From NCBI GenBank assembly GCA_036501825.1, contig DASXZP010000032.1, forward strand, positions 310,001-374,000: a DNA stretch of 64,000 nt. The letters run 5' to 3'. Positions 17,234-26,240 of the stretch are shown here, piece by piece (position 1 is the first letter of the stretch; each line of letters begins with the position of its first letter). The notes beneath the pieces are model-generated. The model saw only the letters and a list, made by a program, of their open reading frames with translations. It was not told the origin of the DNA and searched no databases. The stretch is from JAFECT01 sp036501825 (GTDB lineage Bacteria; Pseudomonadota; Alphaproteobacteria; Caulobacterales; Caulobacteraceae). The translations under genes were made by a program, and so were the position numbers.

Positions 17234-17264
17234 GGTACGGGAGGTGAAACGTTGCCCCAATATT
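17234..17264 (-). repeat. Right inverted end of the IS1595-type element
   Basis: The complement of this stretch matches the left end at 15421-15451, with an exact ten-base core (17245-17254 against 15431-15440) and AATATTGG just outside it. A strongly A/T-rich patch (17262-17290) lies immediately beyond, a likely insertion target. Confidence 0.65.
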
Positions 17265-17326
17265 TCCCATAATATATATTAGGCGATAAATGGAATGCCC
17301 GATGCGGTCCCTTCCTCTCGCGTTTC

Positions 17327-17908
17327 CTAGCCTTTCAGCGGCGGCTGCAAGGCCGCGAAGTACCAGCCCCACATCGCCAGTTCGACGCCGACGCAGACGA
17401 ACTGGACCCACCGGACGCGGATGAAGATTGCCGCCGCGACGGCCGCCACGAGCATCGGAATCACGGCGACGTTCTGTTCCATCCACTGGCCTATGCCGGC
17501 CGCCTGACCGAGCAACGAATTGACCGCGATGGTGACCACGCAGAGCACGACCAAGACCGCGAGGTAATTGCGCCCGTGCTCGCGGTGAAAAGCCGCCAGG
17601 TCGACGGCCTCGTCGCCGCCCTCGATCCGCGGCGAAACCAGCCGGCTCATCAGGTAGAAGCCGCAGGCCACGACGAAGAACAGCGCGATCAGGCCCATGC
17701 TCCAGGCTTGCTGGCCGCGCAGGTCCCACATGCCGATCCACCAGGAGCTGGTGGCCAGGAGCGTCACCAGCATCCAGCCCCCGTTCAGCCACGACCGCCG
17801 GACCCGCTTGCCGGCGATGACGATCTCGGCCGCTGTGGCCAAGAGGTGCATGATCGCGCCCGCATAGACGAACGAGAAGAACAGGACGACGTAGTCGAAC
17901 GCGTGCAT
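17327..17908 (-). CDS. Hypothetical multi-pass membrane protein
   Basis: A 193-residue protein with about five or six hydrophobic helices (roughly residues 5-28, 42-62, 70-88, 112-132, 145-163 and 168-186). Tryptophans are unusually frequent at the helix ends (SSWWIGMW, MWGWYF). A charged loop (SPRIEGGDEAVDLAAFHREHGR) separates the third and fourth helices. I do not recognise a family. The ATG at 17908 starts directly with the first helix. It is the minus-strand gene immediately right of the IS1595-type element and is separated from the beta-lactamase-like gene by 42 bases. Confidence 0.7.
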   Translation of the reverse strand: MHAFDYVVLFFSFVYAGAIMHLLATAAEIVIAGKRVRRSWLNGGWMLVTLLATSSWWIGMWDLRGQQAWSMGLIALFFVVACGFYLMSRLVSPRIEGGDEAVDLAAFHREHGRNYLAVLVVLCVVTIAVNSLLGQAAGIGQWMEQNVAVIPMLVAAVAAAIFIRVRWVQFVCVGVELAMWGWYFAALQPPLKG

Positions 17909-17950
17909 GCACCTCCCCCAAGGCTCTGCCGACTGCCCCCTATAGCCGAT

Positions 17951-19624
17951 TCAGCGAACGCCGCCCGCCACCCGCGTAAAGCGCAGGCCCAGGGCTCGGG
18001 CGTCATCGATCGCCAAGGCCTCGCAGGGTCCGCCCGGGGCGCTGCAGATGAACTTCACCTGCCCCACCTGCCCGCCGCCGAACACGTCCTTGCCGATGGG
18101 ATTGAGGTCGAAGTCGCCGCCGGGATAGCGGACGCTCAACGCGCCGTCGCGAACCGACACCTCGTAGGTCACGTCGAGTTCGGCGCTGTAGTACCGGCCC
18201 GCGTAGGCGGCCAGCGCCTCCGCCGACGGCTTGGCGATGGTGACCCGCTTCATCGGCAAGGTCGCGCCGTTAATGTGGAAGGCGGCGCTCTGCGACTTTG
18301 CGCCGTCCGCCGGCGCATCGAAATCGATTTCCGCCGCGGGCTCCTTGAGGCGGAAGGCCGTGTTGGACACCGCGTAGAGCGGCTGCTGTTCGCCGCCGAC
18401 CGCCATGGTGACCAGGCGGTCCTTGTCGCGCACGAAGCTCAGGATGAGACCGGGCCTGACCTCGTAGTCGCCGGCGTAGGCGTCGAGCAGCTTTGCATCG
18501 ACCGGCACGGCCGGTTTGGAGACGGACTCCGGCGCGGCCGCCGGCGCCGGTTGCGGCGCATCCTTCAGGTACAGATCCGCGACCTTGCGGGCCAGCAGCG
18601 TCGGGCTGGCGGCACCATCGTTGCAGAGCACGACGACGGAGAGATGCTCCGACGGGAACCACATGTCCTCGGTCCGATAGCCGGCGAGCGCCCCGCTGTG
18701 GTCGACGACCTTCAAGCCGCGATAGGTCGAGGGCTCCAGACCCATGCCGTATTCGATGGCCTTGCCGCTCGCGAGTTTGCCGGGCGCCTCCATTTCCCTC
18801 AGCTCGTCCGACCCAACCTTCGGCGCGTCGAAGTTGGCCATCCAATGGAACATGTCGTCGAGCGACGAATAGAGACCGCCGTCGCCGACCACGTCGAGCA
18901 TGCTGTTGGACGCGTGCCACGCGTCGTTGCGCAGGTCGTAGCCGAAGGCCTTGTTCGTGATGAGGGCGGAGTGGTCGTGTTGGAAACGCGTGCTGGTCAT
19001 GCCGAGCGGCGTGAACAGGTCGGCGCGGGCGACCTCGTTCATCGGATGGCCGGTGACGCGCTTGACGATGATGGACAGCAGGACATAGCCGGAGTTGCTG
19101 TAGAGGAACTGGGTCCCCGGCTCGAAATTCAGCCCCTGCTGCCGCTCCAGCATGCGCAGCACGAGGTCGTCGTTATACGGCGTTTCGCTTGGCAGGCCGG
19201 ACAGGGCGCCCAGGGTGAAGTAGTCGCGAATGCCGCTGGTGTGGGTCAGCAGCTGGTAGATGGTGATCTTGTCGGCGTAGGCGGGCAGTTCCGGTACATA
19301 TTTCCGCACCGAGTCCGTCAGCGCGAGCTTGTTCTCCTTCGCCAGCGTCAGCACCGTCAGAGCGGTGAACTGCTTGGACACCGAGGCCATGTAGAACATC
19401 GTCTTCGGCGTGATCCGAACGCCGTGCTCCAGGTCGGCCATGCCGTAGCCCTTGGCGAACACCGGGCGGTCATTCTTTTCGACGCCGACGGCGCAGCCGG
19501 GCGTGGTCCGGTTGAAGGCCGAAAAGGTCGCGTCGATCTGAGCCTCAGGCCCGCGGGCGGCCGGGGCGGCCAAGGCGGCGCTTGCCCAGGCGGCGGCGAT
19601 CACGGAAATGATGACGACTCGCAT
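17951..19624 (-). CDS. Exported class-C beta-lactamase-like serine hydrolase
   Basis: A 557-residue protein starting at ATG 19624, preceded by GGGGAGG. A longer frame opens at 19681 but would lack the clean signal peptide (MRVVIISVIAAAWASAALA). The serine beta-lactamase/penicillin-binding fold is clear: S-x-x-K as SVSK at residues 81-84, Y-x-N as YSNSGY near 180, and HSGALAGYRT as the third motif. The last 200 residues are a beta-rich extension of the kind often attached to periplasmic esterase/peptidase members (DUF3471-like). Such proteins are usually D-aminopeptidases or esterases rather than drug-resistance enzymes. It diverges from the receptor gene at 19747. Confidence 0.88.
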   Translation of the reverse strand: MRVVIISVIAAAWASAALAAPAARGPEAQIDATFSAFNRTTPGCAVGVEKNDRPVFAKGYGMADLEHGVRITPKTMFYMASVSKQFTALTVLTLAKENKLALTDSVRKYVPELPAYADKITIYQLLTHTSGIRDYFTLGALSGLPSETPYNDDLVLRMLERQQGLNFEPGTQFLYSNSGYVLLSIIVKRVTGHPMNEVARADLFTPLGMTSTRFQHDHSALITNKAFGYDLRNDAWHASNSMLDVVGDGGLYSSLDDMFHWMANFDAPKVGSDELREMEAPGKLASGKAIEYGMGLEPSTYRGLKVVDHSGALAGYRTEDMWFPSEHLSVVVLCNDGAASPTLLARKVADLYLKDAPQPAPAAAPESVSKPAVPVDAKLLDAYAGDYEVRPGLILSFVRDKDRLVTMAVGGEQQPLYAVSNTAFRLKEPAAEIDFDAPADGAKSQSAAFHINGATLPMKRVTIAKPSAEALAAYAGRYYSAELDVTYEVSVRDGALSVRYPGGDFDLNPIGKDVFGGGQVGQVKFICSAPGGPCEALAIDDARALGLRFTRVAGGVR

Positions 19625-19746
19625 GGGCCCCTCCCCTTGGCTGTCATGGAGAGGGAACCACATTGAACCTGCGCAAACCACTCTCAGCGCCGGACAAAGC
19701 CGGTTTCGGCGTTTGTCTCTGGGGGCGCCGGACTAGGGGATTTCGT

Positions 19747-22113
19747 GTGTCTGGATTGTTGCAAGACGGCGCGCGGCGCCGGCGTCTGGCGCTTACCTGT
19801 TTCGCGTCCGTGCTGGCCCTTGCGTGCCTGAGCGCGCCGGCGGCCGCGCTTGCCCAGACCGATCCCAACGACCCCCAGACCGACGACCAGCCGGTCACCG
19901 ATCAGGACCAGCAGAAGCCGGACCGGGAGCATAGGCGCCGCCGCCGCCGGCCGGTTCAGAAGCCCGTGGACAAGACCAAGCCGACCGCCGGCGCGCCCGC
20001 CGCCGGCGCCACCACCGTGCCCGGCGTGACGGTCAACGCCGGCAGACAGTCTATGCACACCTCGATCGACCGCATCACCTACGACATCAGCCACGACCTC
20101 CAGGTCCAGGCCGGCGGGTCGGTGGCGGACGCGCTGATGGACGTGCCCGGTGTCGACGTGGACCTGAACGGCAAGGTGTCGATCCGGGGCGATTCCGGCG
20201 TGACCATCCTGGTCGACGGCAAGCCGTCCAGCCTGTTCTCGGGCCCGGGCGCCGGCCAGGCGCTGCAGACCGTGCCCGCCGACGAGTACGAACGCGTCGA
20301 GGTCATGACCAACCCGACCGCCGAGTTCGCGCCCGACGGCTCGGCCGGCATCATCAACCTGGTCACCAAGAAGACGCGCCGCGGCGGCGCCAAGGGCGTC
20401 TCGGGCTCGACCCGCGCCGCGGTCAGCGCCGACGGGCGCTATAACGTCGGTCTGAACGGCTCCTACCACAACGGCAATCTCACCTTCACCGGCGGGCTGT
20501 TCGTCCGCCACGAGGTGCAACGCGGCAACAGCACCGACACGCGCGAAGGCTTCGATGCGAGCGGCGCGCCGCTGTTCACCACCGATACCCTAGGCGCCAC
20601 CCGCGGCGATCGCGACAGCTGGGCGGCGCGCGGCAAGTTCGACTACGACGTCAGCGACGCGACGCGGCTCAGCCTCGGGTTCAATTTCTTCGGCTCGAAT
20701 TCTTCAAACCGCGCGACCAGCGACATCACCGGGGCCGACGGTTCGGGCGTGGTCGATCAGATACTCGACCGCACCGGTCACACCGACACCGACCTGATGC
20801 ACAGCACGGTCGAAGCCGACTTCCGACATGACTTCGCCGGCGACGAGCATAACTTTACGCTCAGCGCGCAGCGCAGCCGCACGCCTTTCGATTCCAGCCA
20901 GCACTTCGAGGACGACAACATCGTGCCGGCGCTGGGCGACCTGTTCGACGAACAGATCACCGACAGCCGCACGGACCTCACCGACCTGAAGGCCGACTAT
21001 CAGCGGCCGATGCCGGCGAACGGCCGGTTCAAGGCCGGCTATGAGCTGAAGATCGAAGACGATCTGATCGACAACGAGGGCTTCCAGAGTGAGCCCGTGG
21101 CCACCGCGCCATCGGACCCGGCCGAGACCGACCTCTTCCACTTCAATCGCGAGATCAACGCGTTCTACACCACCTATGAACAGCCGATCGGCAAGCTGAC
21201 CATTCTGGGCGGCCTGCGCTACGAGACCAGCCGCATCAAGATCGACGACATCACCTCCAACGCCGTCGACCACAACGACCAGTGGCGGCTGTATCCGACC
21301 CTGCACTTGGCCTGGAGCTTCAACGACGCCAACCAGTTGGTGCTGAGCTACAGCCAGCGCGTCAGCCGCCCTCAGCCGCAACAGTTCGATCCGTTCCAGG
21401 TGATCAAGAGCCCGCTGAACATCAGCGAAGGCAATCCGGACCTGAAGCCGCAGGAGACCCAGTCCTACGAGGCCAGCTATCGCTATCGCCAGGGTACGAG
21501 CAACTACATCGCCACCTTGTTCTACAAGGACAACACCGGCGCGGTGACGACGGTGCAGGACAGTCTCGGCAACGGCGTTCTGCTGAGCACCCTGGAGAAT
21601 CTGGACCAGAGCAAGAGCGTGGGGATCGAGTTGATCGCGGCGAAACACCTGACCCCTACCCTGTCCTTCAACATCTCCGGCGATGCGTCCTGGGACCAGC
21701 TCGACGCGCGTTCGCTCGGGTTTGCGCAGTTGCGCTCAGGCTACAGCGGCCGCGCGCGCGGTTCGATCAACTGGCAGGTCACGCCGCAGGACACGCTGCA
21801 ACTGCACGCCAACTACTTCGGCCAGCGTCTGACGCCCCAGGGGTTCAGCGAACCGCGCGCACGCATCAACCTCGGCTATCGGCACAAGTTCGACCGGCAT
21901 CTCTCCGCCCTGATCACGGTGCAGGACGCGTTCGACACCTTCCACCAGCGCAGCGTCATCGAAACGCCCACCCTCGATGAGGACAGCCGCTCGTTTCAGA
22001 GGACGCGGGTGGTGTTCTTCAGCCTGATCTACGCCTTCGGCTACGAGGCGCGACGCGATCAGGACTTCGACTACGGCGACGACAACGGCGGCGGTGGCGG
22101 CAATCAGCAGTAG
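19747..22113 (+). CDS. TonB-dependent receptor / outer-membrane beta-barrel protein
   Basis: A 788-residue outer-membrane receptor. The GTG at 19747 is preferred: AGGGGA lies six bases upstream and the signal peptide (hydrophobic core LALTCFASVLALACLSAP) then begins after a short basic region. A TTG at 19663 is in frame but would add 28 residues. After a low-complexity basic linker, the plug domain spans about residues 95-210 (VADALMDVPGVDVD, VSIRGDSGVTILVDG, EYERVEVMTNPTAEF, GIINLVTKK). A long barrel rich in alternating aromatic strands follows. The C-terminus extends past the last strand with an acidic, Gly-rich tail. The substrate cannot be inferred. Confidence 0.9.
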   Translation: MSGLLQDGARRRRLALTCFASVLALACLSAPAAALAQTDPNDPQTDDQPVTDQDQQKPDREHRRRRRRPVQKPVDKTKPTAGAPAAGATTVPGVTVNAGRQSMHTSIDRITYDISHDLQVQAGGSVADALMDVPGVDVDLNGKVSIRGDSGVTILVDGKPSSLFSGPGAGQALQTVPADEYERVEVMTNPTAEFAPDGSAGIINLVTKKTRRGGAKGVSGSTRAAVSADGRYNVGLNGSYHNGNLTFTGGLFVRHEVQRGNSTDTREGFDASGAPLFTTDTLGATRGDRDSWAARGKFDYDVSDATRLSLGFNFFGSNSSNRATSDITGADGSGVVDQILDRTGHTDTDLMHSTVEADFRHDFAGDEHNFTLSAQRSRTPFDSSQHFEDDNIVPALGDLFDEQITDSRTDLTDLKADYQRPMPANGRFKAGYELKIEDDLIDNEGFQSEPVATAPSDPAETDLFHFNREINAFYTTYEQPIGKLTILGGLRYETSRIKIDDITSNAVDHNDQWRLYPTLHLAWSFNDANQLVLSYSQRVSRPQPQQFDPFQVIKSPLNISEGNPDLKPQETQSYEASYRYRQGTSNYIATLFYKDNTGAVTTVQDSLGNGVLLSTLENLDQSKSVGIELIAAKHLTPTLSFNISGDASWDQLDARSLGFAQLRSGYSGRARGSINWQVTPQDTLQLHANYFGQRLTPQGFSEPRARINLGYRHKFDRHLSALITVQDAFDTFHQRSVIETPTLDEDSRSFQRTRVVFFSLIYAFGYEARRDQDFDYGDDNGGGGGNQQ

Positions 22114-22128
22114 CCCGCGTCAGGGCTA
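22111..22128. terminator. Possible bidirectional hairpin between convergent genes
   Basis: TAGCCC (22111-22116) and GGGCTA (22123-22128) form a six-base-pair stem with a six-base loop exactly where the receptor gene and the minus-strand hydrolase gene end. It overlaps both stop codons and has no strong T-run, so terminator function is uncertain. Confidence 0.3.
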
Positions 22129-23034
22129 TTCGTGCTGCGGCTGGTAGAACGCGCCGAACGTTGCGCCGATTTCCTGCAGCGCCCTGCGCGCCGTGCCGGA
22201 CAGATGGGTGAAGCTGCCGAAGGCGTGGGTCAGCAGCGGATATTCCAGCCACGTGGTCTCGCGGCCGGCGGCGCGCAGCTTTTCGATCATCGCCACCGCA
22301 TGGCCGCGGCAGGGATCGAGAGGACCGCCGGTGGCGATCAGCGTCGGGATCGGCGCCAGGTCGTCGGCGGTGCTCAGCGACGGCGCCTGCGGATCGGCCG
22401 CGAGGGCTGAGCGCACGTATTTCATCGCGCCCCAGCCGACCGAACGGCTGCCGTCCATCAGATTGTCCGCCCAGGCGGCGTCGCGCATCTCGAGCAGGGG
22501 GTAGATCAGAAGCTGCGCGGTGATCGCGTCCGCCTGCTCCGCGTGCAGCGTGCGCGCGACCATGGCCGCGAGATAGCCTCCGGCGGAATCGCCGCCGAGC
22601 GCGATGCGTCCTCCCGAACGGACCACCGCGGCGCCCTCGCCCAGCGCCCATCGCGCCGCGGCCGTTGCGTCATCGAGTTGAGCGGGAAACCGATGCTCGG
22701 GTGCGAGGCGGTAGGCCGCCGCCAACAGGCGAAACCGCCCGGCGATGGCCAGCCGCATGCACATGGCTTCGTGCGACTCGAGATCGGAGATCACAAACCC
22801 GCCGCCGTGGAGGAACACCAGCAGCGGCGCGTCCTCGGCCACGCCCTCGGGCCGGTAGAGCCGCGCCTCGAGCGGTCCGGCGGGGCCGGGAATCTCGAAC
22901 AGGCGGCGTTCGGCCAAGGCGGGCAGCTTGCGGTCGTGGCCGGCGATCCCGGCCTTGATGGTCCGGCGCGCGGCGTTCAGGGCGGCGCGGTGCGAGGCGT
23001 CGATCAAGCCGGAGAAACGGTCCGCCGCGGTCAT
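22126..23034 (-). CDS. Alpha/beta hydrolase of the hormone-sensitive-lipase family
   Basis: A 302-residue cytoplasmic esterase-like enzyme. The HSL oxyanion motif HGGGF is seen in LVFLHGGGFVISDLESH (about residue 75) and the nucleophile in GGDSAGGYLAA (about 150). A late aspartate (TGGPLDPCRG) and histidine (LLTHAFGSF) complete the triad. There is no signal peptide. The family hydrolyses short-chain esters; the substrate is unknown. It is the last gene of a minus-strand run, 40 bases after the membrane-protein gene at 23075. Confidence 0.88.
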   Translation of the reverse strand: MTAADRFSGLIDASHRAALNAARRTIKAGIAGHDRKLPALAERRLFEIPGPAGPLEARLYRPEGVAEDAPLLVFLHGGGFVISDLESHEAMCMRLAIAGRFRLLAAAYRLAPEHRFPAQLDDATAAARWALGEGAAVVRSGGRIALGGDSAGGYLAAMVARTLHAEQADAITAQLLIYPLLEMRDAAWADNLMDGSRSVGWGAMKYVRSALAADPQAPSLSTADDLAPIPTLIATGGPLDPCRGHAVAMIEKLRAAGRETTWLEYPLLTHAFGSFTHLSGTARRALQEIGATFGAFYQPQHE

Positions 23035-23074
23035 ACCGACAGGTTATCGCAAAACCGCCCAGGGGGCAGCCGGT

Positions 23075-23611
23075 TCAGGAGGAGGCGCTGTTGGCCCCGT
23101 TACCGTGCTCGTCGGGCAGCTGCAGCCGGATCCAGATCTGCAGCAACGGCGCCAGGCCGAAACCGACATAGCCGATCAGACGCAGGATGCCGCCGAGCGT
23201 GGTGAACTCGCGCGCGAGCGCCAGCGGTGACTCGTTCTGCAGCGCCAGCGACACATAGACCTCGGTCAGCAGCAGCAGCACAAAGCCGGTGAAGCCCATG
23301 ACCAGACGCGGCACGGGACGTAGCGGCACCCCGATCGCGGCGCCGAGAGAGGCGATCCAGCAGGTGACGAACAGGATCGGTTCGCGGATGGCGTAGTCGG
23401 GCGCGCCGTCGAAGCCGGGAACGGCGACGAGTTGACTGACCGCCTCGAACAACGCGGCCGCCGCAGCGAACAGGAAGAAGTAGGTGGCGCCGCCGATGAT
23501 CGCCGCGCGGACCCAATCCTGCCGTGTAGAATCTCTCGTTCCGTCCATGGCGTAAGCATAGAAGGTATCGGGCCGGGAAAATAAGGTTTCTGTGTCAGGC
23601 CGTTGCGACAT
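23075..23611 (-). CDS. Hypothetical membrane protein
   Basis: A 178-residue protein with four predicted hydrophobic helices (about residues 37-58, 78-98, 103-122 and 138-162) and charged N- and C-terminal tails. I recognise no family. The start is unclear: ATG 23611 gives a plausible hydrophilic N-terminal tail, while ATG 23548 would start 21 residues later, and neither has a strong ribosome binding site. It follows the ArsR gene by 71 bases on the same strand. Confidence 0.65.
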   Translation of the reverse strand: MSQRPDTETLFSRPDTFYAYAMDGTRDSTRQDWVRAAIIGGATYFFLFAAAAALFEAVSQLVAVPGFDGAPDYAIREPILFVTCWIASLGAAIGVPLRPVPRLVMGFTGFVLLLLTEVYVSLALQNESPLALAREFTTLGGILRLIGYVGFGLAPLLQIWIRLQLPDEHGNGANSASS

Positions 23612-23682
23612 TTTTGCTTGCCGCATTCACTGAACTCGTTTGCTGAAATGCCAGGAGAAGTTGCGGCAAGGGATGCGGCGCT

Positions 23683-24021
23683 TCACGACCTTTCCACAAA
23701 GGCTTTCAGGCGGATCAAGGCGTCGTCCCATTGGGCTGCAACACCGTCCAGATAGGCGCGCGCGCCTCCGATCGGCGCCGGTTCGAACGCGAAGCGGCTC
23801 TCGCGCCCGACGCGTTCGCTGGACACCAGGCCTGCAGCTTCGAGCACGTGCAGATGTTTGGTCACAGCCTGACGCGTAAGCTCCGTGTCCGCCGACAGGG
23901 CGGCGATCGACTGACGGCCGCCGGCGCTGAGTTTGCGCAACAGCGACAGGCGGGTGGGATCGCCCAGCGCGGCGAAGACCGGCGCCGGATCGGCCCGCGC
24001 GGCTGCGCTAACCCTCGACAT
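23683..24021 (-). CDS. ArsR-family transcriptional regulator
   Basis: A 112-residue winged-helix regulator. The motif FAALGDPTRLSLLRKLSAGG (residues 16-35) is diagnostic of the family and is followed by the recognition helix LTRQAVTKHLHVLEAAGLV and the wing ERVGRESRF. No ArsR-type metal cysteines are present, so it is the small-molecule or protein-partner kind. Its start overlaps the stop of the upstream SRPBCC gene by 14 bases. ArsR/SRPBCC pairs of this kind are common, and the regulator probably controls the pair. Confidence 0.9.
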   Translation of the reverse strand: MSRVSAAARADPAPVFAALGDPTRLSLLRKLSAGGRQSIAALSADTELTRQAVTKHLHVLEAAGLVSSERVGRESRFAFEPAPIGGARAYLDGVAAQWDDALIRLKAFVERS

Positions 24022-24454
24022 GGCGTTTGACGTTGACCACCTGCTGCGCCCAGCCGGAGTCGTTCATGCGCAGCGCGTCGGGCTGGCGGTGCGGCGGGAT
24101 TTTGTCGAAGCCGGTTTCGACGACGGTCAGGTGGGTGCCCTGCCCCTTCGGTTCGAGCCGGAACTCGACCAGGGTCGGCGTCTCGCCGGAATAGTCCACA
24201 TTCGGATCGATCGCGTACGGGTGCCAGGTGAAGGAGAACAGCCTCGGCCTTTCCACGGCGACCACCTTCGCGTGCCAGCGGATGTGCTCATAGCCCGGAT
24301 AGGTGATGTGGCCGCTCGAGTCCCCGCCGGCGGTGAACGGCTGCTCCAGCTTCACCCCGAACCACTGGCCGAACGCCTCGTGGTCGGTGATCGCCCGCCA
24401 GACCCGGTCCACGGGGGCGTCGATGTCGATGGTTTTTTCGATGCGATCGGTCAT
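24008..24454 (-). CDS. SRPBCC (AHSA1-like) domain protein
   Basis: A 148-residue START-like protein. ATG 24454 is chosen because AGGAGG lies eight bases upstream; a frame opening at 24505 is less likely. The N-terminus EKTIDIDAPVDRVWRAITDH and the FGQWFGVK motif are typical of the Aha1/AHSA1 group, with the C-terminal helix region (DALRMNDSGWAQQVV) closing the hydrophobic cavity. These domains bind hydrophobic ligands; the precise role is unknown. It is co-transcribed with the ArsR gene, which overlaps its end. Confidence 0.88.
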   Translation of the reverse strand: MTDRIEKTIDIDAPVDRVWRAITDHEAFGQWFGVKLEQPFTAGGDSSGHITYPGYEHIRWHAKVVAVERPRLFSFTWHPYAIDPNVDYSGETPTLVEFRLEPKGQGTHLTVVETGFDKIPPHRQPDALRMNDSGWAQQVVNVKRHVEG

Positions 24455-24509
24455 TGAGCAACCTCCTGGTTGCCCGTAGATAGCGCCTGTCCAGCGTATA
24501 TGCAACCCG

Positions 24510-25268
24510 TTAGTTGCGCGTCCGGCGCCTCAGCACCACGACGAAGGTCCCCAGGCCCTCGCGGGAATTCTCCCGACTGAGCCCGGGCGCCCAGAGACTG
24601 GACACCCGACCGTCGAGGAAGAGCGCATCGGGACAGCCGAGGCCGTCGCGGAAGAAGCGCGCGAACCGCCCGAAGGACACCGCGTCGTCGCTGATCACGA
24701 ACAGGGCCTCGCGCCCGTGCACGCCGACGCCGTTGCGGATCAGTTCAGAGGCGCCGTTCGGCGTGATCTGCGGATTGAACTGGCCGTGCCCGACCAGCAG
24801 CGGCCCCGATTGTGTCGCTTGCCAGGCGGCAGGCTTGCGGTCGGCGAAGGCGCTGGTTTCGTCGATGTGGGGCGCGCCGTCGCGTGAGGTCCAGAACACG
24901 CCGTTGGGGACGAGGTGAAAGTTGCCGGACCCGGTCGTGCGGTTCAACGGACGGACGGTCTTTCCGGCCGCAACGAACAGGCCGAGCGGAGACTGATCGC
25001 GCTCGTACATGCCCGCGTTCATGGCGAAGGCAACGCGCGGCGCCGCTGCGCCCAACGCGGTCTGCAAACCCGCAAGCGAATCCAGCGGACGGCCTTTGCC
25101 GCCCCGCCACATCAGCTTCAGTGTCTGCGTCGCCGGGTCGTAGCGGCAGACCGTGAACCGCGAACCTTCGAACGTCGCGGTCCGGCACGGCGGACTCGCT
25201 GCGTGCGCGGCGGCGGCGAGCGCAAGCGCAATCGCAAAGACGCCGCCACTGAACAGCCGGGCAATCAC
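24510..25268 (-). CDS. Exported phosphodiester glycosidase (NAGPA-domain) protein
   Basis: A 252-residue protein with signal peptide MIARLFSGGVFAIALALAA and a NAGPA-type domain (formerly DUF2233). Motifs are AFAMNAGMYERDQSPLGLF near residue 85, NGVFWTS, GPLLVGHG near 160, RNGVGVHGREALFVISDD and CPDALFLDG near 220. Relatives of this domain cleave phosphodiester-linked sugars, as in the mammalian uncovering enzyme, and bacterial members have poorly known exported roles. Translation starts with GTG at 25268, overlapping the stop of the zinc metallopeptidase gene (GTGA), so the two are translationally coupled. Confidence 0.85.
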   Translation of the reverse strand: MIARLFSGGVFAIALALAAAAHAASPPCRTATFEGSRFTVCRYDPATQTLKLMWRGGKGRPLDSLAGLQTALGAAAPRVAFAMNAGMYERDQSPLGLFVAAGKTVRPLNRTTGSGNFHLVPNGVFWTSRDGAPHIDETSAFADRKPAAWQATQSGPLLVGHGQFNPQITPNGASELIRNGVGVHGREALFVISDDAVSFGRFARFFRDGLGCPDALFLDGRVSSLWAPGLSRENSREGLGTFVVVLRRRTRN

Positions 25269-26179
25269 TCCTGGCCGGGATCGCCGCCGGCGTCGGGCGC
25301 CGGACCGCCCTGGGGCAACGTCATGCCCGCAGCCTTGAAGGTGTCGCAGGCTGGTTCGCTGCCGGTTTCATAGCCGACCTTGAACCAGTGCATGCGCTGT
25401 TCCGACGTGCCGTGGGTGAAACTGTCGGGCACGACCTGGCCCTGGGTCTTCTTCTCGATGGTGTCGTCGCCGACGGCGGCGGCCGCGGACAGAGCGCTGT
25501 CGATGTCGCCGGCGTCGGCGTGGCCGCTCTTCACATAGTCCTTGGCCCAGATGCCGGCGAAACAGTCGGCCTGCAGCTCCGTGCGCACGGAGATCTGGTT
25601 CACCGCTGTCTTGCCGCCGGTCTGCGACGCCGCCTGTTCGGCGTGCTGGATGCGATCGGTCAGACCTTCGAGGTTCTGCACGTGGTGGCCGACCTCGTGG
25701 GCGATGACGTAGGCGCGCGCGAAGTCGCCCTTGGCGCCGAACTTCTGCTCCAGCTCCTGGAAGAACTGAAGGTCGAGATAAACCTTGCGATCGGTCGGGC
25801 AGTAGAACGGCCCCATCGCCTCGGCGCCCAGACCGCAGCCGCCGAAGGTGGCCTGATCATAGAGCACCAGGGTCGGCGGTTCGTATTTCATCCCTTTGGC
25901 CTGGAAGCGGGCGGACCACACGTCCTCCGTCGAGCCCAGGACCACGGCGGCGAACTTGCCCTCGGCGTCCTTGGGCGCGCCGGTCGTCCCCTGCTGGCTC
26001 GCGCCCGCGACCTGGGCGAGTTCAGCCATGATTTCCGAGGGATCCTTGTGGGTGACCAGGGCGTAGACGACGCCGATGACGATCACCAAAACCAGGCCGC
26101 CCAGGCCGACGCGGCCCACGCCGCCCCCGCCGCGGCGGTCTTCGACATTGCCGGATTCCCGGCCGTCTTCCCATTTCAT
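25265..26179 (-). CDS. Neutral zinc metallopeptidase (YpfJ/KPN_02809 family)
   Basis: A 304-residue membrane-anchored peptidase. A Gly-rich, charged N-terminus is followed by one hydrophobic segment (about residues 32-50, GLVLVIVIGVVYALV) and an extracytoplasmic domain. The zinc motif H-E-x-x-H is clear in VIAHEVGHHVQNLEG near residue 165, and the family's DLQFFQELEQKFG and SVRTELQADCFAGIW segments flank it. The cellular role of the family is not established. ATG 26179 has GGAGGGG upstream. Its stop overlaps the GTG start of the phosphodiester glycosidase gene. Confidence 0.9.
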   Translation of the reverse strand: MKWEDGRESGNVEDRRGGGGVGRVGLGGLVLVIVIGVVYALVTHKDPSEIMAELAQVAGASQQGTTGAPKDAEGKFAAVVLGSTEDVWSARFQAKGMKYEPPTLVLYDQATFGGCGLGAEAMGPFYCPTDRKVYLDLQFFQELEQKFGAKGDFARAYVIAHEVGHHVQNLEGLTDRIQHAEQAASQTGGKTAVNQISVRTELQADCFAGIWAKDYVKSGHADAGDIDSALSAAAAVGDDTIEKKTQGQVVPDSFTHGTSEQRMHWFKVGYETGSEPACDTFKAAGMTLPQGGPAPDAGGDPGQE

Positions 26180-26240
26180 GGCCAACCCCTCCAAGCCCCG
26201 CCTTAACCAAATCCCGGGAACGGAGCCGTGGCAAGCTTGG

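Larger units (their letters stand above)
15421..17264 (+). mobile_element. IS1595-family element with three passenger genes
   Basis: About 1.85 kb bounded by imperfect inverted ends. The left end (15421-15451) and the complement of the right end (17234-17264) share AATATTGG and a ten-base exact core CAACGTTTCA, then a partly matching tail ending TACC. Inside, all on the plus strand, are a 96-residue protein, the DDE transposase, a 55-residue protein and a 64-residue zinc-ribbon protein. The interior is visibly A/T-richer than the flanks. IS1595-type elements are known to use inverted repeats, give 8-base target duplications and sometimes carry passengers. I could not find a clear target duplication, and the outer limits may extend a few bases (15415-17270). 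Confidence 0.7.

Noticed and set aside
15400..17290. 8-base target-site duplication around the IS1595-type element
   Set aside because: I compared the flanks of the inverted ends and found no convincing direct repeat; the exact ends are uncertain.
17576..19666. 696-residue plus-strand frame
   Set aside because: It runs antisense through a membrane-protein gene and a beta-lactamase-like gene with intact motifs, and has no recognisable content.
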